Part shown: piece after piece, positions 1 through 8,918 of the stretch
Numbering within the stretch: the first letter of the stretch is position 1
Layout: each line of letters starts with the position of its first letter
Assembly (NCBI GenBank): GCA_017387505.1
Contig: JAFOFB010000022.1
Location: 19,464 to 83,463, forward strand
Source of the DNA: Methanocorpusculum sp.
Lineage (GTDB): Archaea > Halobacteriota > Methanomicrobia > Methanomicrobiales > Methanocorpusculaceae
Length of the DNA: 64,000 nucleotides
Reading direction: 5' to 3'
Program-made: the position numbers and the translations under genes
The notes under the pieces: model-generated
What the model saw: the letters and a program-made list of their open reading frames with translations, nothing else
Databases searched by the model: none
Told to the model about the DNA's origin: nothing

Positions 1-51
1 GAACTCATCTAACAGAAACCATCTATATGTTAGAACTCTAACATCAGATGT

Positions 52-360
52 ATGAAATCATTACCCTTCGATAGAAAACCAAGCGGAAAGGTCACCGTCA
101 TGTGTCAGGGAAAAGAGGTCTCTGTTCACAGCACCTGCGTCTTCTGCGCACACTGTGCAGGAATCAGGGTAAACCGCAGAGTTAACCCGAACCCGTACGC
201 ACAGGCTCTTAGAAACTCCAAAGGCGGCCTTGCACTCGACCAGCAGTTAATGGAAGGTATGGTTATGTTCAACATCGCAGTTGAAGACCCGTCAGCAACT
301 GATATTGAGTGCAGTGATGACAAAGATGTCGGATATGTTCCTCTCTCACGCAGACGCTAA
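52..360 (+). CDS. Small cysteine-cluster protein of unknown function
   Basis: A 102-residue protein that I do not recognise. It carries a compact C-x2-C-x2-C cluster (Cys29, Cys32, Cys35) plus Cys18, which suggests a bound zinc or iron, but no named family is evident. There is no signal peptide or membrane segment. A TATA-like stretch lies near position 23-30, so the ATG at 52 would be close to the transcription start. The gene ends 15 bases inside the convergent cobS gene. Reading frame, composition and the clean stop support a real gene; function is unknown. Confidence 0.6.
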   Translation: MKSLPFDRKPSGKVTVMCQGKEVSVHSTCVFCAHCAGIRVNRRVNPNPYAQALRNSKGGLALDQQLMEGMVMFNIAVEDPSATDIECSDDKDVGYVPLSRRR

Positions 361-1083
361 GACTGCGAAGAGAAGACACACAATCATTTTTCCAATTTCG
401 TTTCCGGCTCCTGTTACATCTCCGTTGACTCCGCCAAACAGCTTTTTTGCAAGCAGATAAAGCCCTGCAAATGTAAGGATTCCAAGAAGAATTGAAGCGG
501 CCGCTCCTTTGATTGGGATGAAGAGCAGAAGGGGCAGGGTGAGTATTACAGTATAGACGGCAAATCTTCTCTTCGAAAGGTTGTAGATGTAACTTTGAAT
601 TCCCTCGTGGAATGGTTTTCCAAGAGCAGAAAAGAGTCCCATAATCATTTTTCCGCAGACTTCAGCAGTAATGACTGCCGCGGCAATCATTTCGACAGGA
701 AGCGATGCGAGGGCTGCAAAGGTGATTAGGAGTGTTGTCATTCCAAGAGCGAGAGCACCGGCGCCGGTTGTTCTGTCCGTCATTGCCCGAATTCTTTTTT
801 CACTGCTTCCGTGAGCCATTAATCCGTCGCCGAAGTCGAGCAGTCCGTCGAAGTGATTTCCGCCAGAGATGAAGATTGATACAGCGATAGTTAAGGCGGC
901 AATTACAAGTGAGTTGTCAAAACCAAGAACTGCGGCAAGTATGGCAGGTATTGCTGAGATAAATCCTGTGACATATCCGGCTAAAGGATAAATCCAGCTG
1001 TGCTTTGCAAACGCATCAAAGTCAGCGGGTTTTCCAAGCGGAAGAATGGTTGTGAACTGAAGTAGGGCACGGACAGCTTTCAT
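346..1083 (-). CDS. cobS: Adenosylcobinamide-GDP ribazoletransferase (cobalamin synthase)
   Basis: This 245-residue integral membrane enzyme joins adenosylcobinamide-GDP to alpha-ribazole (or its phosphate), the last assembly step of cobamide synthesis. The family signature GGNHFDGLLDFGDGLMAHGS is present at about residues 74-93, with Asp and His residues expected to bind magnesium, and a second conserved segment GGVNGDVTGAGNEIGK lies near the C-terminus. Several hydrophobic helices are visible and the length is normal for CobS. It is convergent with the small gene before it and diverges from cobT, its pathway partner. Confidence 0.93.
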   Translation of the reverse strand: MKAVRALLQFTTILPLGKPADFDAFAKHSWIYPLAGYVTGFISAIPAILAAVLGFDNSLVIAALTIAVSIFISGGNHFDGLLDFGDGLMAHGSSEKRIRAMTDRTTGAGALALGMTTLLITFAALASLPVEMIAAAVITAEVCGKMIMGLFSALGKPFHEGIQSYIYNLSKRRFAVYTVILTLPLLLFIPIKGAAASILLGILTFAGLYLLAKKLFGGVNGDVTGAGNEIGKMIVCLLFAVLASA

Positions 1084-1218
1084 GCTGATTAGTGTTGGTT
1101 TTTCTCTCTCTTAAAATGGATTGCTCGGCAAATAGGCTTTAGGAATTGTCCATTTTGTTTGTTTTCGCCGTGTCGCTTCGCACAATTCATATTTCCTTAT
1201 AACAAATATATTTCCAAC

Positions 1219-2226
1219 ATGTCCTTCCTATCCGAACGCGTCAACTTCGAACCTGAGTCTCCGCTTTTCGCGGTCATCCTTGCAAACTCTGTTGTTTCTA
1301 CGATTCCGGGTGTTTCCGGTGCCGGAGAGAATCCGGAAAGCAGTCTGTTTGTCCCGCCGCTTGATGCAGAGCTCATCATAAACGGAGAGCTTGCAGGGGA
1401 CATGACTCCAAATACTCCAACGGGTTGTCAAACCCCTGCTCTTCTGACGCTTTCGATGATGGATTTAATCGGAATGAAGCCGCTTTTAATCTCGGCAGGT
1501 CTGAAGCATCAGCCGGAGGTGCCGCACATTTCGCTTGGCGGTCAGATGGGAGGAGATCCGCGCGAAGGAAATGCTGTTCCTGATGCCTGGGATTTATTCG
1601 AGAGAGGAAGATGGGTTGGAGAGTTTCTTTCACAGTCTCATGATATGCTTGTCTTAGGTGAGTGTCTGCCTGGCGGGACTACAACTGCGCTTTGTGTTCT
1701 CCGCGCTCTTGGGTACAAAGCGATGGTGAGCAGCTGTTTGAAGGAGAATCCTGTTTCCTTGAAGGAGAGTTTTGCAGAGGCCGCTGTTTCGAAGATTAAA
1801 GAAGGCGGAATCACTGACCCGTTAGAAATTGTGTCGATGATAGGAGATCCTATGATTCCTACAGCGGCAGGAATTGCAGAGGGATTCCGCGGGAAACTGT
1901 TCCTCGCAGGAGGTACTCAGATGCTTGCGGCTGCTGCTTTGATTCAGGCTCTTGGAAATGTTGTGCCGGATGTTGTTACAACGACTTATGTCTTCCATGA
2001 CAAGACGGCTTCATTCAAGGAGACCGCCGCGGCGATTGGCGCGGATGTATATTATGTGGATCCCGAGTTTGAGACAATCGGACACGCAGGCTTTGCCCGC
2101 TATGCTGAAGGAGAACTCAAAGAGGGAACTGGAGCAGGCGGTGCTATGTTTTTAGCAGGCGTTCTTGGATTTACTCCGGAAGAGATTCGATCTTCGATTC
2201 GTGAACACGCAGACAGATATCAATGA
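1219..2226 (+). CDS. cobT: Archaeal CobT-family nicotinate-nucleotide:base phosphoribosyltransferase
   Basis: A 335-residue protein of the archaeal CobT-like family, which activates the lower-ligand base (in bacteria dimethylbenzimidazole) by transferring phosphoribose from nicotinate mononucleotide. Glycine-rich segments such as GGQMGGDPREGNAVPDAW, GECLPGGTTTALCVLRALG and GTGAGGAMFLAGVLG are typical. I place the start at 1219 rather than the longer 1159: the extra N-terminal 20 residues do not look conserved, and an AT-rich TATA-like stretch occupies 1200-1215. It diverges from cobS and overlaps the next gene by four bases, so the two are translationally coupled. Confidence 0.85.
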   Translation: MSFLSERVNFEPESPLFAVILANSVVSTIPGVSGAGENPESSLFVPPLDAELIINGELAGDMTPNTPTGCQTPALLTLSMMDLIGMKPLLISAGLKHQPEVPHISLGGQMGGDPREGNAVPDAWDLFERGRWVGEFLSQSHDMLVLGECLPGGTTTALCVLRALGYKAMVSSCLKENPVSLKESFAEAAVSKIKEGGITDPLEIVSMIGDPMIPTAAGIAEGFRGKLFLAGGTQMLAAAALIQALGNVVPDVVTTTYVFHDKTASFKETAAAIGADVYYVDPEFETIGHAGFARYAEGELKEGTGAGGAMFLAGVLGFTPEEIRSSIREHADRYQ

Positions 2227-2753
2227 GCGGGAGAGAGGGACTCATCGAAAAAATCCAGGCGGCGGATTTTTCCTGTAAGCTCTGCGGGGCGTGCTGTTCG
2301 GGCGCGGACAATGAGGTTATGGTAACGCCGGATGAGGTGGACGCACTCTGCACTGCATCCGGTCTTTCTTTTTCTGAGATTGCAGAGCCGTATCCTGACT
2401 GGATGGAGTATCTCGATGGTACAAAAATCACATTCGGATGGGTTCTTCGCCGCGGGGCTGACGGGAACTGTATGTTTTTGAAGGAGAACAGATGCACTGT
2501 TTATGCATCGCGCCCTCATATATGCAGGACGTATCCTTTTATGCTTGATTGTGATGAGCTCATCATCTCGGAGTGTCCAGCTGTCGGGTGCAGTAAGTGT
2601 CTGGACGCGGAAGAAACAGCAGATGCTCTGCTTCGAAGGCGTGACGTCGAGGACGCAGAATTTACTCAAAGCGAGAAACAGTATCAAAAACATAGTATTG
2701 CCTCAGGTTCAACAGTAATTATCGACAGCAGAGGCGTACATCTCTGGAAATAA
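2223..2753 (+). CDS. YkgJ-family cysteine cluster protein
   Basis: A 176-residue protein whose N-terminus carries the CKLCGACCSG cluster (Cys18, Cys21, Cys24, Cys25). Further cysteines follow around ENRCTVYASRPHICRTYPF and CPAVGCSKC, the pattern of the YkgJ (UPF0153) family predicted to bind zinc or iron-sulfur. The biochemical role of the family is not established. It overlaps cobT by four bases and is followed after three bases by the TraB-like gene, so these three form one operon. Confidence 0.85.
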   Translation: MSGREGLIEKIQAADFSCKLCGACCSGADNEVMVTPDEVDALCTASGLSFSEIAEPYPDWMEYLDGTKITFGWVLRRGADGNCMFLKENRCTVYASRPHICRTYPFMLDCDELIISECPAVGCSKCLDAEETADALLRRRDVEDAEFTQSEKQYQKHSIASGSTVIIDSRGVHLWK

Positions 2754-2756
2754 AAT

Positions 2757-4037
2757 ATGGCAGAAATACACATAGTCGGAACGGCTCACGTGTCTCAGAA
2801 GAGCGTTAATGAGGTTTTGGAAACTGTTGATTTGGTAAACCCGGATGTTATCGCGATTGAGCTCGATCAGGGGCGGTTTGCGACACTCAAAAAACAGATG
2901 AAGGAGGAAGAGGATGCCAAAGCAGGCATCGTCTCTGATGAAGCGGACGGTAAGGCTCCTGAGGTCAAGAGTATTTTATCCGGGAACTTCATGGTGATGA
3001 TTGTGCAGTGGCTTCTCTCATATATCCAGCGCAAAATCGGATTAAATGTGGGTGTTGAGCCCGGGGCGGAGATGAAGGAGGCTATTCGTCTCGCAGAAGA
3101 ACGCGGTATTCGTTTGATGCTTATCGACCGCGACATCAATATTACTCTTGCACGCTTCTGGGGCGGGATGAAGTTTTTCGAGAAGGTAAAGCTCATCTGG
3201 GTTCTTCTCCGCTCGGTTACAGGAAAGGATGATGGGACTGATGAGCTTGATGCGGTTACTGTTGATTCTCTGACCAATCAGGATATGATTGATGCAGCTC
3301 TTGCGGAGTTTCATGAGTTTTCTCCGTCCGGGGCACACGCGTTAATTGATGAGCGTGATGCATATCTGGCGCATGGGGTTATTAATCTTGAACGCAGTTC
3401 GTTTGAGCGTGCGGTTGTTGTCTGCGGTGCAGGACATGTGCCTGGAATTACCAGGTTCCGTGAGCATCCGGAGACTCTTCCGCCGATGAGGGAGCTTACA
3501 GCTCTTCCAAAGAAGTATCCGTGGGGTAAGATTCTCGGTGTTGTGTTCCTTGTTATGTTCGCGGTGATTGCTTTGGCAATCGGATTTTCCGGGGCGACTG
3601 AGCTTCTTGTCTGGGCAATCGTTTTCTGGGTTGTTCTTCATGGTATTTTAGCAGGTATTGCAACACTTCTGGTGAAAGGTCATCCGCTCTCTGCTGCGGT
3701 GTCTGCGGTTCTTGCTTGGATGACTTCTTTAAATCCGTTCCTTGCCTGCGGGTGGTTTGCGGCACTTGTGGAAGCAAAGATGCGTCCTCCAACAGCTAAG
3801 GACTTTAAGAGAATCGGAAATGCGGAGAGTATTTCAGAGATGCTTTCTGTTCCGCTGTTCCATATCCTGTTAGTCGCGGCTGCTTCCAACATAGGGGCAT
3901 CGATTGCAACAGTTTCGTTCTTCCTGTTCTTCGGACCTGTGTTTGGGGTTGACCTTGAGATGATGACAAATCTTCTGGTTACAGGATTTACTAATCTCTG
4001 GCACTTTATTATTAGTCCGTTTGTCTGGCTGTTCTAA
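2757..4037 (+). CDS. TraB-family membrane protein
   Basis: A 426-residue protein of the TraB/GumN-like family. The N-terminus MAEIHIVGTAHVSQKSVNEV matches the archaeal TraB motif with GTAHVS; a second conserved segment VVVCGAGHVPGI lies near residue 220. The C-terminal 160 residues contain about four to five hydrophobic helices, so the N-terminal domain is anchored in the membrane. Archaeal members have unclear function; distant relatives bear the name of a pheromone-shutdown protein, and a protease-like fold has been proposed. It is the last gene of the cobT operon. Confidence 0.85.
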   Translation: MAEIHIVGTAHVSQKSVNEVLETVDLVNPDVIAIELDQGRFATLKKQMKEEEDAKAGIVSDEADGKAPEVKSILSGNFMVMIVQWLLSYIQRKIGLNVGVEPGAEMKEAIRLAEERGIRLMLIDRDINITLARFWGGMKFFEKVKLIWVLLRSVTGKDDGTDELDAVTVDSLTNQDMIDAALAEFHEFSPSGAHALIDERDAYLAHGVINLERSSFERAVVVCGAGHVPGITRFREHPETLPPMRELTALPKKYPWGKILGVVFLVMFAVIALAIGFSGATELLVWAIVFWVVLHGILAGIATLLVKGHPLSAAVSAVLAWMTSLNPFLACGWFAALVEAKMRPPTAKDFKRIGNAESISEMLSVPLFHILLVAAASNIGASIATVSFFLFFGPVFGVDLEMMTNLLVTGFTNLWHFIISPFVWLF

Positions 4038-4053
4038 GTGTCTGGTTTTTTTT

Positions 4054-4093
4054 GACTGCTCTGACTGGCCGCTACGCTGACAGCGGCGGCTCT
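4054..4093 (+). repeat. Dispersed 40-base hairpin repeat, copy 1
   Basis: A GC-rich stretch just after a run of T following the TraB-like gene. It can fold by pairing CCGC with GCGG around the loop TACGCTGAC. The same sequence, with few differences, recurs at 54885-54922 inside the accessory region. Here it sits where a transcription terminator would be useful, but the T run lies before the hairpin on the plus strand, so it is not a classical terminator. Confidence 0.5.
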
Positions 4094-4197
4094 CATAAAG
4101 ACAGCAATCCATTTTTTTGTAAATACTCAAATAAGAATCTATTAATATACACACCACGAATAAGTATTTATGACAAAACTGAGTGGTGATGCATAAC

Positions 4198-4848
4198 ATG
4201 TTTACCGGCATCGTAGAAGAGGTCGGGGAAATTGTATCCATCCGCCGCGGTTCACGTTCAGCAACTCTCAAAATCAAAGGGAATGTAATCTTCTCCGACA
4301 TGAAACTTGGAGACAGCATCGCCGTAAACGGCATCTGCCTTACCGTTACCGAATTCGGAGGAAACGTATTCAGCACTGATGCAACTCCGGAAACACTGGA
4401 TAGAACCTCACTCAGTCTACTGTCAACAGGATCTCATGTAAACCTTGAACGTGCAATGTCTGCCGCCGGAAGATTTGGAGGGCACATTGTAACAGGTCAC
4501 ATTGATGGGACTGCAATCGTATCGGACATCAGAAAAGATGACAACGCAGTAATCATTCGTTTCACCTGTACCAAAGAACAGATGGAAGGAATCATCGAAA
4601 AAGGCTCGGTAGCTATCGATGGAATCAGCTTAACTGTTGCATCAGTCGACAAAGACAGCTTTACTGTATCTGTAATCCCGCACACAGGAAAAGAAACAAT
4701 TCTTCTCGAAAGAAAAAGAGGGGACATTGTAAATCTCGAAACAGATGTCATTGGAAAGTATGTTGCGAAGTTCATCGCAAAAACCGAGACAAAGACGCCT
4801 GCAGTCAGCAGAATAACCGAGGAATACTTACGAGAGAGAGGATTTTAG
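4198..4848 (+). CDS. ribE: Riboflavin synthase, bacterial (RibE) type
   Basis: A 216-residue enzyme converting two 6,7-dimethyl-8-ribityllumazines into riboflavin and the pyrimidine precursor. It shows the tandem lumazine-binding domains of the bacterial alpha chain: MFTGIVEEVG and VNGICLTVTEF in the first half, GHIVTGHIDGT and AIDGISLTV in the second. The start at 4198 is chosen because MFTGIVEEVG is the universal N-terminus; an upstream ATG at 4183 would add five unconserved residues. It abuts ribB. Methanogens studied biochemically mostly use the unrelated archaeal RibC, so this type is notable. Confidence 0.93.
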   Translation: MFTGIVEEVGEIVSIRRGSRSATLKIKGNVIFSDMKLGDSIAVNGICLTVTEFGGNVFSTDATPETLDRTSLSLLSTGSHVNLERAMSAAGRFGGHIVTGHIDGTAIVSDIRKDDNAVIIRFTCTKEQMEGIIEKGSVAIDGISLTVASVDKDSFTVSVIPHTGKETILLERKRGDIVNLETDVIGKYVAKFIAKTETKTPAVSRITEEYLRERGF

Positions 4849-5460
4849 ATGTTTCAATTCAACACCGTAGAAGAAGCCGCCGCAGCCCTTCGCCGCGGTG
4901 AACTCATTATTGTAACCGATGACGAATCCCGTGAAAACGAAGGAGACTTCATCTGTGCGGCAGAGTTCGCCACCACCGAGAACGTCAACATCATGGCAAG
5001 TATCGGAAAGGGATTAATCTGCATGCCGATGGCCGCAGAAATCGCAGACAGACTTGACCTTCCGCCAATGGTTGCAAAAAACACCGACAACCACGAGACA
5101 GCATTCACAGTATCTATCGACCACAAAGATACAAGAACCGGAATCTCTGCCATCGAGCGCGGAATAACAGCACGTGCTGTAGTCTCCGAAAACTCTGTGC
5201 CGGATGACTTCAGACGCCCGGGACACATGTTCCCGCTTCGTGCAAAAGCAGGAGGTGTCTTAGAGCGTGATGGACACACCGAAGCCACCGTTGACCTTCT
5301 AAAAATCGCGGGCTTAAAGCCTGCCGGACTCTGCTGTGAAATCATGGCAGACAGCGGAGACATGATGAGAACTCCAGAACTCATCGAACTTGCCAAAAAG
5401 ATGGGCTTAGTCTTTACAACAATTGAAGCAATTCAGGAATACAGAAGAACACACGCATAA
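4849..5460 (+). CDS. ribB: 3,4-dihydroxy-2-butanone 4-phosphate synthase
   Basis: A 203-residue enzyme making 3,4-dihydroxy-2-butanone 4-phosphate and formate from ribulose 5-phosphate, the four-carbon supply for lumazine. The active-site signature [17 protein letters not shown] lies at residues 24-40 and the later [20 protein letters not shown] segment at about 124-143. It is a stand-alone RibB without a GTP cyclohydrolase II domain, as in other archaea. The ATG directly follows the ribE stop codon, and ribH follows after 14 bases, so the three genes are one operon. Confidence 0.95.
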   Translation: MFQFNTVEEAAAALRRGELIIVTDDESRENEGDFICAAEFATTENVNIMASIGKGLICMPMAAEIADRLDLPPMVAKNTDNHETAFTVSIDHKDTRTGISAIERGITARAVVSENSVPDDFRRPGHMFPLRAKAGGVLERDGHTEATVDLLKIAGLKPAGLCCEIMADSGDMMRTPELIELAKKMGLVFTTIEAIQEYRRTHA

Positions 5461-5474
5461 AGGAGGAAACAAAA

Positions 5475-5942
5475 ATGAACATTTACGAAGGAAAATTAGT
5501 CCCGGAAGATATTAAGATTGGAATCGTTGCAAGCCGCTTTAACGAATTTATCGTATCAAAACTCATCGGAGGAGCAGACGATGCTCTGCGGCGCCATAAT
5601 GTAAAGGATGAAAACGTAGATCTCGCATGGGTTCCGGGGGCTTTTGAAATTCCGCTTGTAGCCTCCAAGATGGCACAGTCCGGAAAGTATGATGCAGTAA
5701 TCTGCCTTGGTGCTGTGATTCGCGGCTCTACCGACCACTACGAGTATGTAGCAAACGAAGTAACCAAAGGAATCGCCGCCGTTTCCTTAAAAACAGGAGT
5801 TCCTGTAATGTTTGGAGTTCTTACCTGTGACAACTTAGAGCAGGCTATCGAACGCGCGGGTTCAAAAGTCGGAAACAAAGGATTCGAGGCCGCAGTCAGT
5901 GCGATTGAGACAATTAACGTCATCAAATCCCTCGGACTCTAA
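5475..5942 (+). CDS. ribH: 6,7-dimethyl-8-ribityllumazine synthase
   Basis: A 155-residue lumazine synthase that condenses the RibB product with the aminopyrimidine. Family motifs are clear: [10 protein letters not shown] near residue 15, [16 protein letters not shown] near 50 and [14 protein letters not shown] near 80, the last containing the catalytic histidine. It has a strong Shine-Dalgarno sequence (aaaggagg at 5459-5466) eight bases before the ATG. It is the last gene of ribE-ribB-ribH; the order resembles bacterial riboflavin operons without ribD. Confidence 0.95.
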   Translation: MNIYEGKLVPEDIKIGIVASRFNEFIVSKLIGGADDALRRHNVKDENVDLAWVPGAFEIPLVASKMAQSGKYDAVICLGAVIRGSTDHYEYVANEVTKGIAAVSLKTGVPVMFGVLTCDNLEQAIERAGSKVGNKGFEAAVSAIETINVIKSLGL

Positions 5943-6001
5943 AGAAACAACATACCTCTCTCTTTTTTCATCACAAAATCCCGGTTCAAATCTGGGATAC
6001 C

Positions 6002-6009
6002 TTTATATG
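6002..6009 (+). promoter_or_regulatory. TATA box of the EF-1A transcript
   Basis: TTTATATG lies about 93 bases before the EF-1A start. With a typical 25-base spacing, transcription would begin near 6032 and give a leader of about 70 bases. That leader contains an inverted repeat TTGAAG (6039-6044) and CTTCAA (6071-6076) enclosing 26 bases, a possible leader hairpin. Confidence 0.55.
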
Positions 6010-6101
6010 TTCTCGAGTCCAAGTAATAGACACTCGTGTTGAAGCTGGCAATGCGGAAGTATCCGTACCCCTTCAATGAGTCAAAGTGGAGAAACATTAC
6101 T

Positions 6102-7379
6102 ATGGCAGCAGAAAAGCCACACATGAACCTTGCCGTTATCGGTCACATTGACCACGGTAAGTCCACGACTGTCGGTCGTATCCTTTTCGAGACCGGTGTC
6201 GTCGCACAGCACGTTCTTGATTCCTACAAGAAAGAAGCAGAATCCAAGGGTAAGGGCTCTTTTGAGTTTGCATGGGTAATGGACTCCCTCAAGGAGGAAC
6301 GTGAGCGCGGTATCACTATCGATATTGCACACAAGAAGTTCGAAACTCCGAAGTACAATTTTACCGTTGTAGACTGTCCAGGTCACCGTGACTTCGTTAA
6401 GAACATGATTACTGGTGCATCCCAGGCAGACGCAGCAATTATCGTCGTTTCCGGTACCGAAGGTCCGATGGAACAGACCAAAGAGCACGTCTTCCTTTCC
6501 AAGACTCTTGGTATCAACCAGATCATCGTTGCAATCAACAAGATGGACGCAGTTCAGTACTCCGAAGAGAAGTACAACGAAGCAAAGGAAAAGATGTCCA
6601 AGCTCATTATGTCCGTTGGTTTCAAGCCATCCGAGACTCCGTTCATCCCAATTTCCGCATTCGTCGGCGACAACATCAAGGAAGCATCTGCAAACACCCC
6701 ATGGTACAAGGGAACCACTCTCCTTGCAGCACTCGACAACTTCAAGCAGCCGGACATGCCGACTGACAAGTCCCTCAGACTTCCGATCCAGGACGTTTAC
6801 ACCATCTCTGGTGTTGGAACTGTCCCAGTAGGACGTGTCGAGACTGGTATCCTCAAGAAGGGTCAGAAGGTCTCCTTCATGCCAGCAAACGTAACTGGTG
6901 AAGTTAAGTCCATCGAAATGCACCACGAAGAATTCCCAGAGGCAATTCCGGGAGACAACGTTGGTTTCAACGTCCGTGGTATCGCAAAGAACGACGTCCG
7001 CCGCGGAGATGTCTGTGGTCCAGTCGAGCACCCGCCAACAGTTGCAGAAGAGTTCACCGCACAGGTCGTTGTCCTTCAGCACCCATCCGTCCTTTCCGTC
7101 GGATACACCCCGGTCTTCCACTGCCACACTTCCCAGACTGCATGTATGTTCACTGAGCTCAACAAGAAGCTCGACCCACGCTCTGGACAGGTCAAGGAAG
7201 AGAACCCGGCATTCCTTAAGGCTGGCGATGCAGCAATCTGTACCATCACTCCGACCCGCCCGCTCGTTATCGAGACTGCAAAGGAATTCCCACAGCTCGG
7301 AAGATTCGCAGTCCGTGATATGGGTATGACTGTCGCAGCAGGTCTTGTTCTCGCAATCAAGGCAAAGCAGATGAGATAA
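6102..7379 (+). CDS. tuf: Translation elongation factor EF-1 alpha
   Basis: A 425-residue archaeal EF-1A, the GTPase that delivers aminoacyl-tRNA to the ribosome. GTPase motifs are intact: GHIDHGKST (G1), [12 protein letters not shown] (G3), NKMDAV (G4) and a serine-alanine G5. Beta-barrel domains 2 and 3 follow. The start at 6102 ([17 protein letters not shown]) is preferred over an upstream ATG at 6036, which lies almost at the predicted transcription start and adds unconserved sequence. The codon use is the strongly biased type of highly expressed genes. S10 follows 37 bases later, the usual archaeal pairing. Confidence 0.97.
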   Translation: MAAEKPHMNLAVIGHIDHGKSTTVGRILFETGVVAQHVLDSYKKEAESKGKGSFEFAWVMDSLKEERERGITIDIAHKKFETPKYNFTVVDCPGHRDFVKNMITGASQADAAIIVVSGTEGPMEQTKEHVFLSKTLGINQIIVAINKMDAVQYSEEKYNEAKEKMSKLIMSVGFKPSETPFIPISAFVGDNIKEASANTPWYKGTTLLAALDNFKQPDMPTDKSLRLPIQDVYTISGVGTVPVGRVETGILKKGQKVSFMPANVTGEVKSIEMHHEEFPEAIPGDNVGFNVRGIAKNDVRRGDVCGPVEHPPTVAEEFTAQVVVLQHPSVLSVGYTPVFHCHTSQTACMFTELNKKLDPRSGQVKEENPAFLKAGDAAICTITPTRPLVIETAKEFPQLGRFAVRDMGMTVAAGLVLAIKAKQMR

Positions 7380-7416
7380 TCTCATCAACACACGAATTTT
7401 TTTGGGTGAATATATA

Positions 7417-7725
7417 ATGCAGAAAGCCAGAATACGCCTTACGGGAACAGATTATGAGAAAGTGGAGACGGTTTGCAGCCGTATCCGTGAGATTGCAGAG
7501 CGTACCGGTGTAAATATGGCTGGACCTATCCCACTGCCGACCAAGAGACTCGTTGTCCCAATCAGAAAATCTCCGGATGGAGAAGGTACGGCAACCTGGG
7601 ACCGCTGGCAGATGAGAGTTCACAAGAGACTCATCGACCTTGACGCAGATGGGCGTACACTCCGTCAGCTTATGCGCATTCAGGTTCCAAAAGATATCAG
7701 CATCGAGATTGTTCTCGAGAACTAA
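7417..7725 (+). CDS. rps10: 30S ribosomal protein S10
   Basis: A 102-residue uS10 protein of the small ribosomal subunit. [17 protein letters not shown] at the start and [22 protein letters not shown] in the middle are family hallmarks, and the C-terminal [16 protein letters not shown] is typical. The start at 7417 matches archaeal homologues and has a GGTGA ribosome-binding site at 7405-7409; the in-frame ATG at 7402 is too early. It is downstream of EF-1A and ends just before a terminator hairpin. Confidence 0.96.
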   Translation: MQKARIRLTGTDYEKVETVCSRIREIAERTGVNMAGPIPLPTKRLVVPIRKSPDGEGTATWDRWQMRVHKRLIDLDADGRTLRQLMRIQVPKDISIEIVLEN

Positions 7726-7737
7726 AATTGAAATTGA

Positions 7738-7760
7738 GCGGGATTTCCCGCAAATTTCTT
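7738..7760 (+). terminator. Terminator hairpin after S10
   Basis: GCGGGA (7738-7743) and TCCCGC (7746-7751) form a perfect six-pair stem with a two-base loop, followed by AAATTTCTTTT. Its place after the S10 stop codon fits termination of the EF-1A/S10 transcript. Confidence 0.6.
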
Positions 7761-7788
7761 TTCAAAAGTTCTTTCTAATTTTCAAGAC

Positions 7789-8175
7789 TTAATTATTATT
7801 TAATCCTTCATAGAGGATTATTTCATTTCCAAGTGATGTTCTGGAGACTATTGTTATCTCGGATGTTTTGTGTTTTCCAAGAAAGAGGGCATCTCCTGTT
7901 TGCCATATCTCCCATGATTTTTTGTTGATGGTTGTTTTGTCTGTGATGTCTGAGTTTTTTGCATAGATTCTGATTTCATCTTTCAAAAGAGAATCTCCTC
8001 CTGCATGGTATAGATAGTTTGGTGATGATGACTCCTGAAACATAACATAAGGGCCTGACTCTGATTTTCTGGTGATTTCTTCTGCGGCAAATAAGGCAAA
8101 TGTTCCTGCTGCGAGAACTATGATTCCAAAAAGAAGAATGGTTGCTAGAACTGTTGATACTGCGTCATCTTTCAT
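7789..8175 (-). CDS. Archaeal type IV pilin-like protein
   Basis: A 128-residue protein with a short charged N-terminus (MKDDAVS) followed at once by a hydrophobic helix TVLATILLFGIIVLAAGTF, the layout of archaeal type IV prepilins cleaved by PibD-like peptidase. The remainder is a small extracellular domain without a recognised motif. It is the last of four consecutive pilin-like genes on the minus strand; the gap to the previous gene is eight bases. Confidence 0.75.
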   Translation of the reverse strand: MKDDAVSTVLATILLFGIIVLAAGTFALFAAEEITRKSESGPYVMFQESSSPNYLYHAGGDSLLKDEIRIYAKNSDITDKTTINKKSWEIWQTGDALFLGKHKTSEITIVSRTSLGNEIILYEGLNNN

Positions 8176-8183
8176 ATTTTATC

Positions 8184-8918
8184 TTATGTGCAGATTTTGT
8201 ATCTTTTTTCATCTAGTTCAAGACAAATGTCTCCTTCTTTTGCTGAAAACTCTGCTGTTACCCTGTTTCTATTCCTGGATATCTCAATGTCTAAAGTATC
8301 ATATGAAAATGCTGTCTCCTGGAAAAGAGTTACAAAAAGATTTGCTGCCCACTCTTCGTTTGCTGATACTGTTAGTTTGTTCGAAGATATTGTATGCATG
8401 GAGTTTTCTTCAAGACCAACGCCCAATGGGATTGGCTTCGAAGAACCATACGCGGCATCGCCTAAAAATACCGGAAGCGAGAATTTGAGTGTCTCTGAAT
8501 CATGGGAAATCTTTGGATATAGAATCCATGCAGCATTGCCTGAATCCATCCTCCACACGCCTCCTGCCATGATTCCAAAAGATGTATCTCCGCCTGGTGA
8601 ATAGATGAGTGTTGTAAGCGGTAATGAATCACCATTATTTGTATAAACCTCTCCGCAGTTTGCATGCCTTAAAGTTCCTGCCGGGAGTGCAAAATATACG
8701 GTGTAATCAGTCCCATCTGACATAAGCACGATGTCTGAGAGAACTGATACTGCCTCATTAAAATCCCTTTCATCTTCCATTCGAATCTCATTTGGAACTA
8801 CAAGCAAAGCCCAGACTCCGGCACAGACTGCCAGAACTGCCAGAATCATTATGAGTGCGACCGCTGATGATGTCGCAGAATCCTTCTTCAAAGCAGTCTT
8901 ATCGAAAACAGATGCCAT
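8184..8918 (-). CDS. Pilin-like membrane-anchored protein
   Basis: A 244-residue protein starting with about 15 polar residues, then a hydrophobic helix SAVALIMILAVLAVCAGVWA, then an extracellular beta-rich domain. The N-terminal serine/alanine entry into the helix resembles a class III prepilin signal, although the leader is longer than in its neighbours. The start at 8918 overlaps the upstream gene by 31 bases; no later ATG precedes the helix, so this start is likely despite the overlap. It may be a large minor pilin. Confidence 0.65.
   Translation of the reverse strand: MASVFDKTALKKDSATSSAVALIMILAVLAVCAGVWALLVVPNEIRMEDERDFNEAVSVLSDIVLMSDGTDYTVYFALPAGTLRHANCGEVYTNNGDSLPLTTLIYSPGGDTSFGIMAGGVWRMDSGNAAWILYPKISHDSETLKFSLPVFLGDAAYGSSKPIPLGVGLEENSMHTISSNKLTVSANEEWAANLFVTLFQETAFSYDTLDIEISRNRNRVTAEFSAKEGDICLELDEKRYKICT

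Noticed and set aside
5979..6000. A T-arm-like hairpin (CCCGG, loop TTCAAAT, CTGGG) suggesting a tRNA
   Set aside because: No acceptor, D or anticodon arm can be drawn from the preceding bases, and the EF-1A TATA box follows directly.
6081..7391. Long minus-strand frame of 436 codons opposite EF-1A
   Set aside because: It is the mirror of the biased EF-1A codons, is cysteine- and leucine-rich, and resembles no protein; the same holds for 21382-22044 opposite gdhA.
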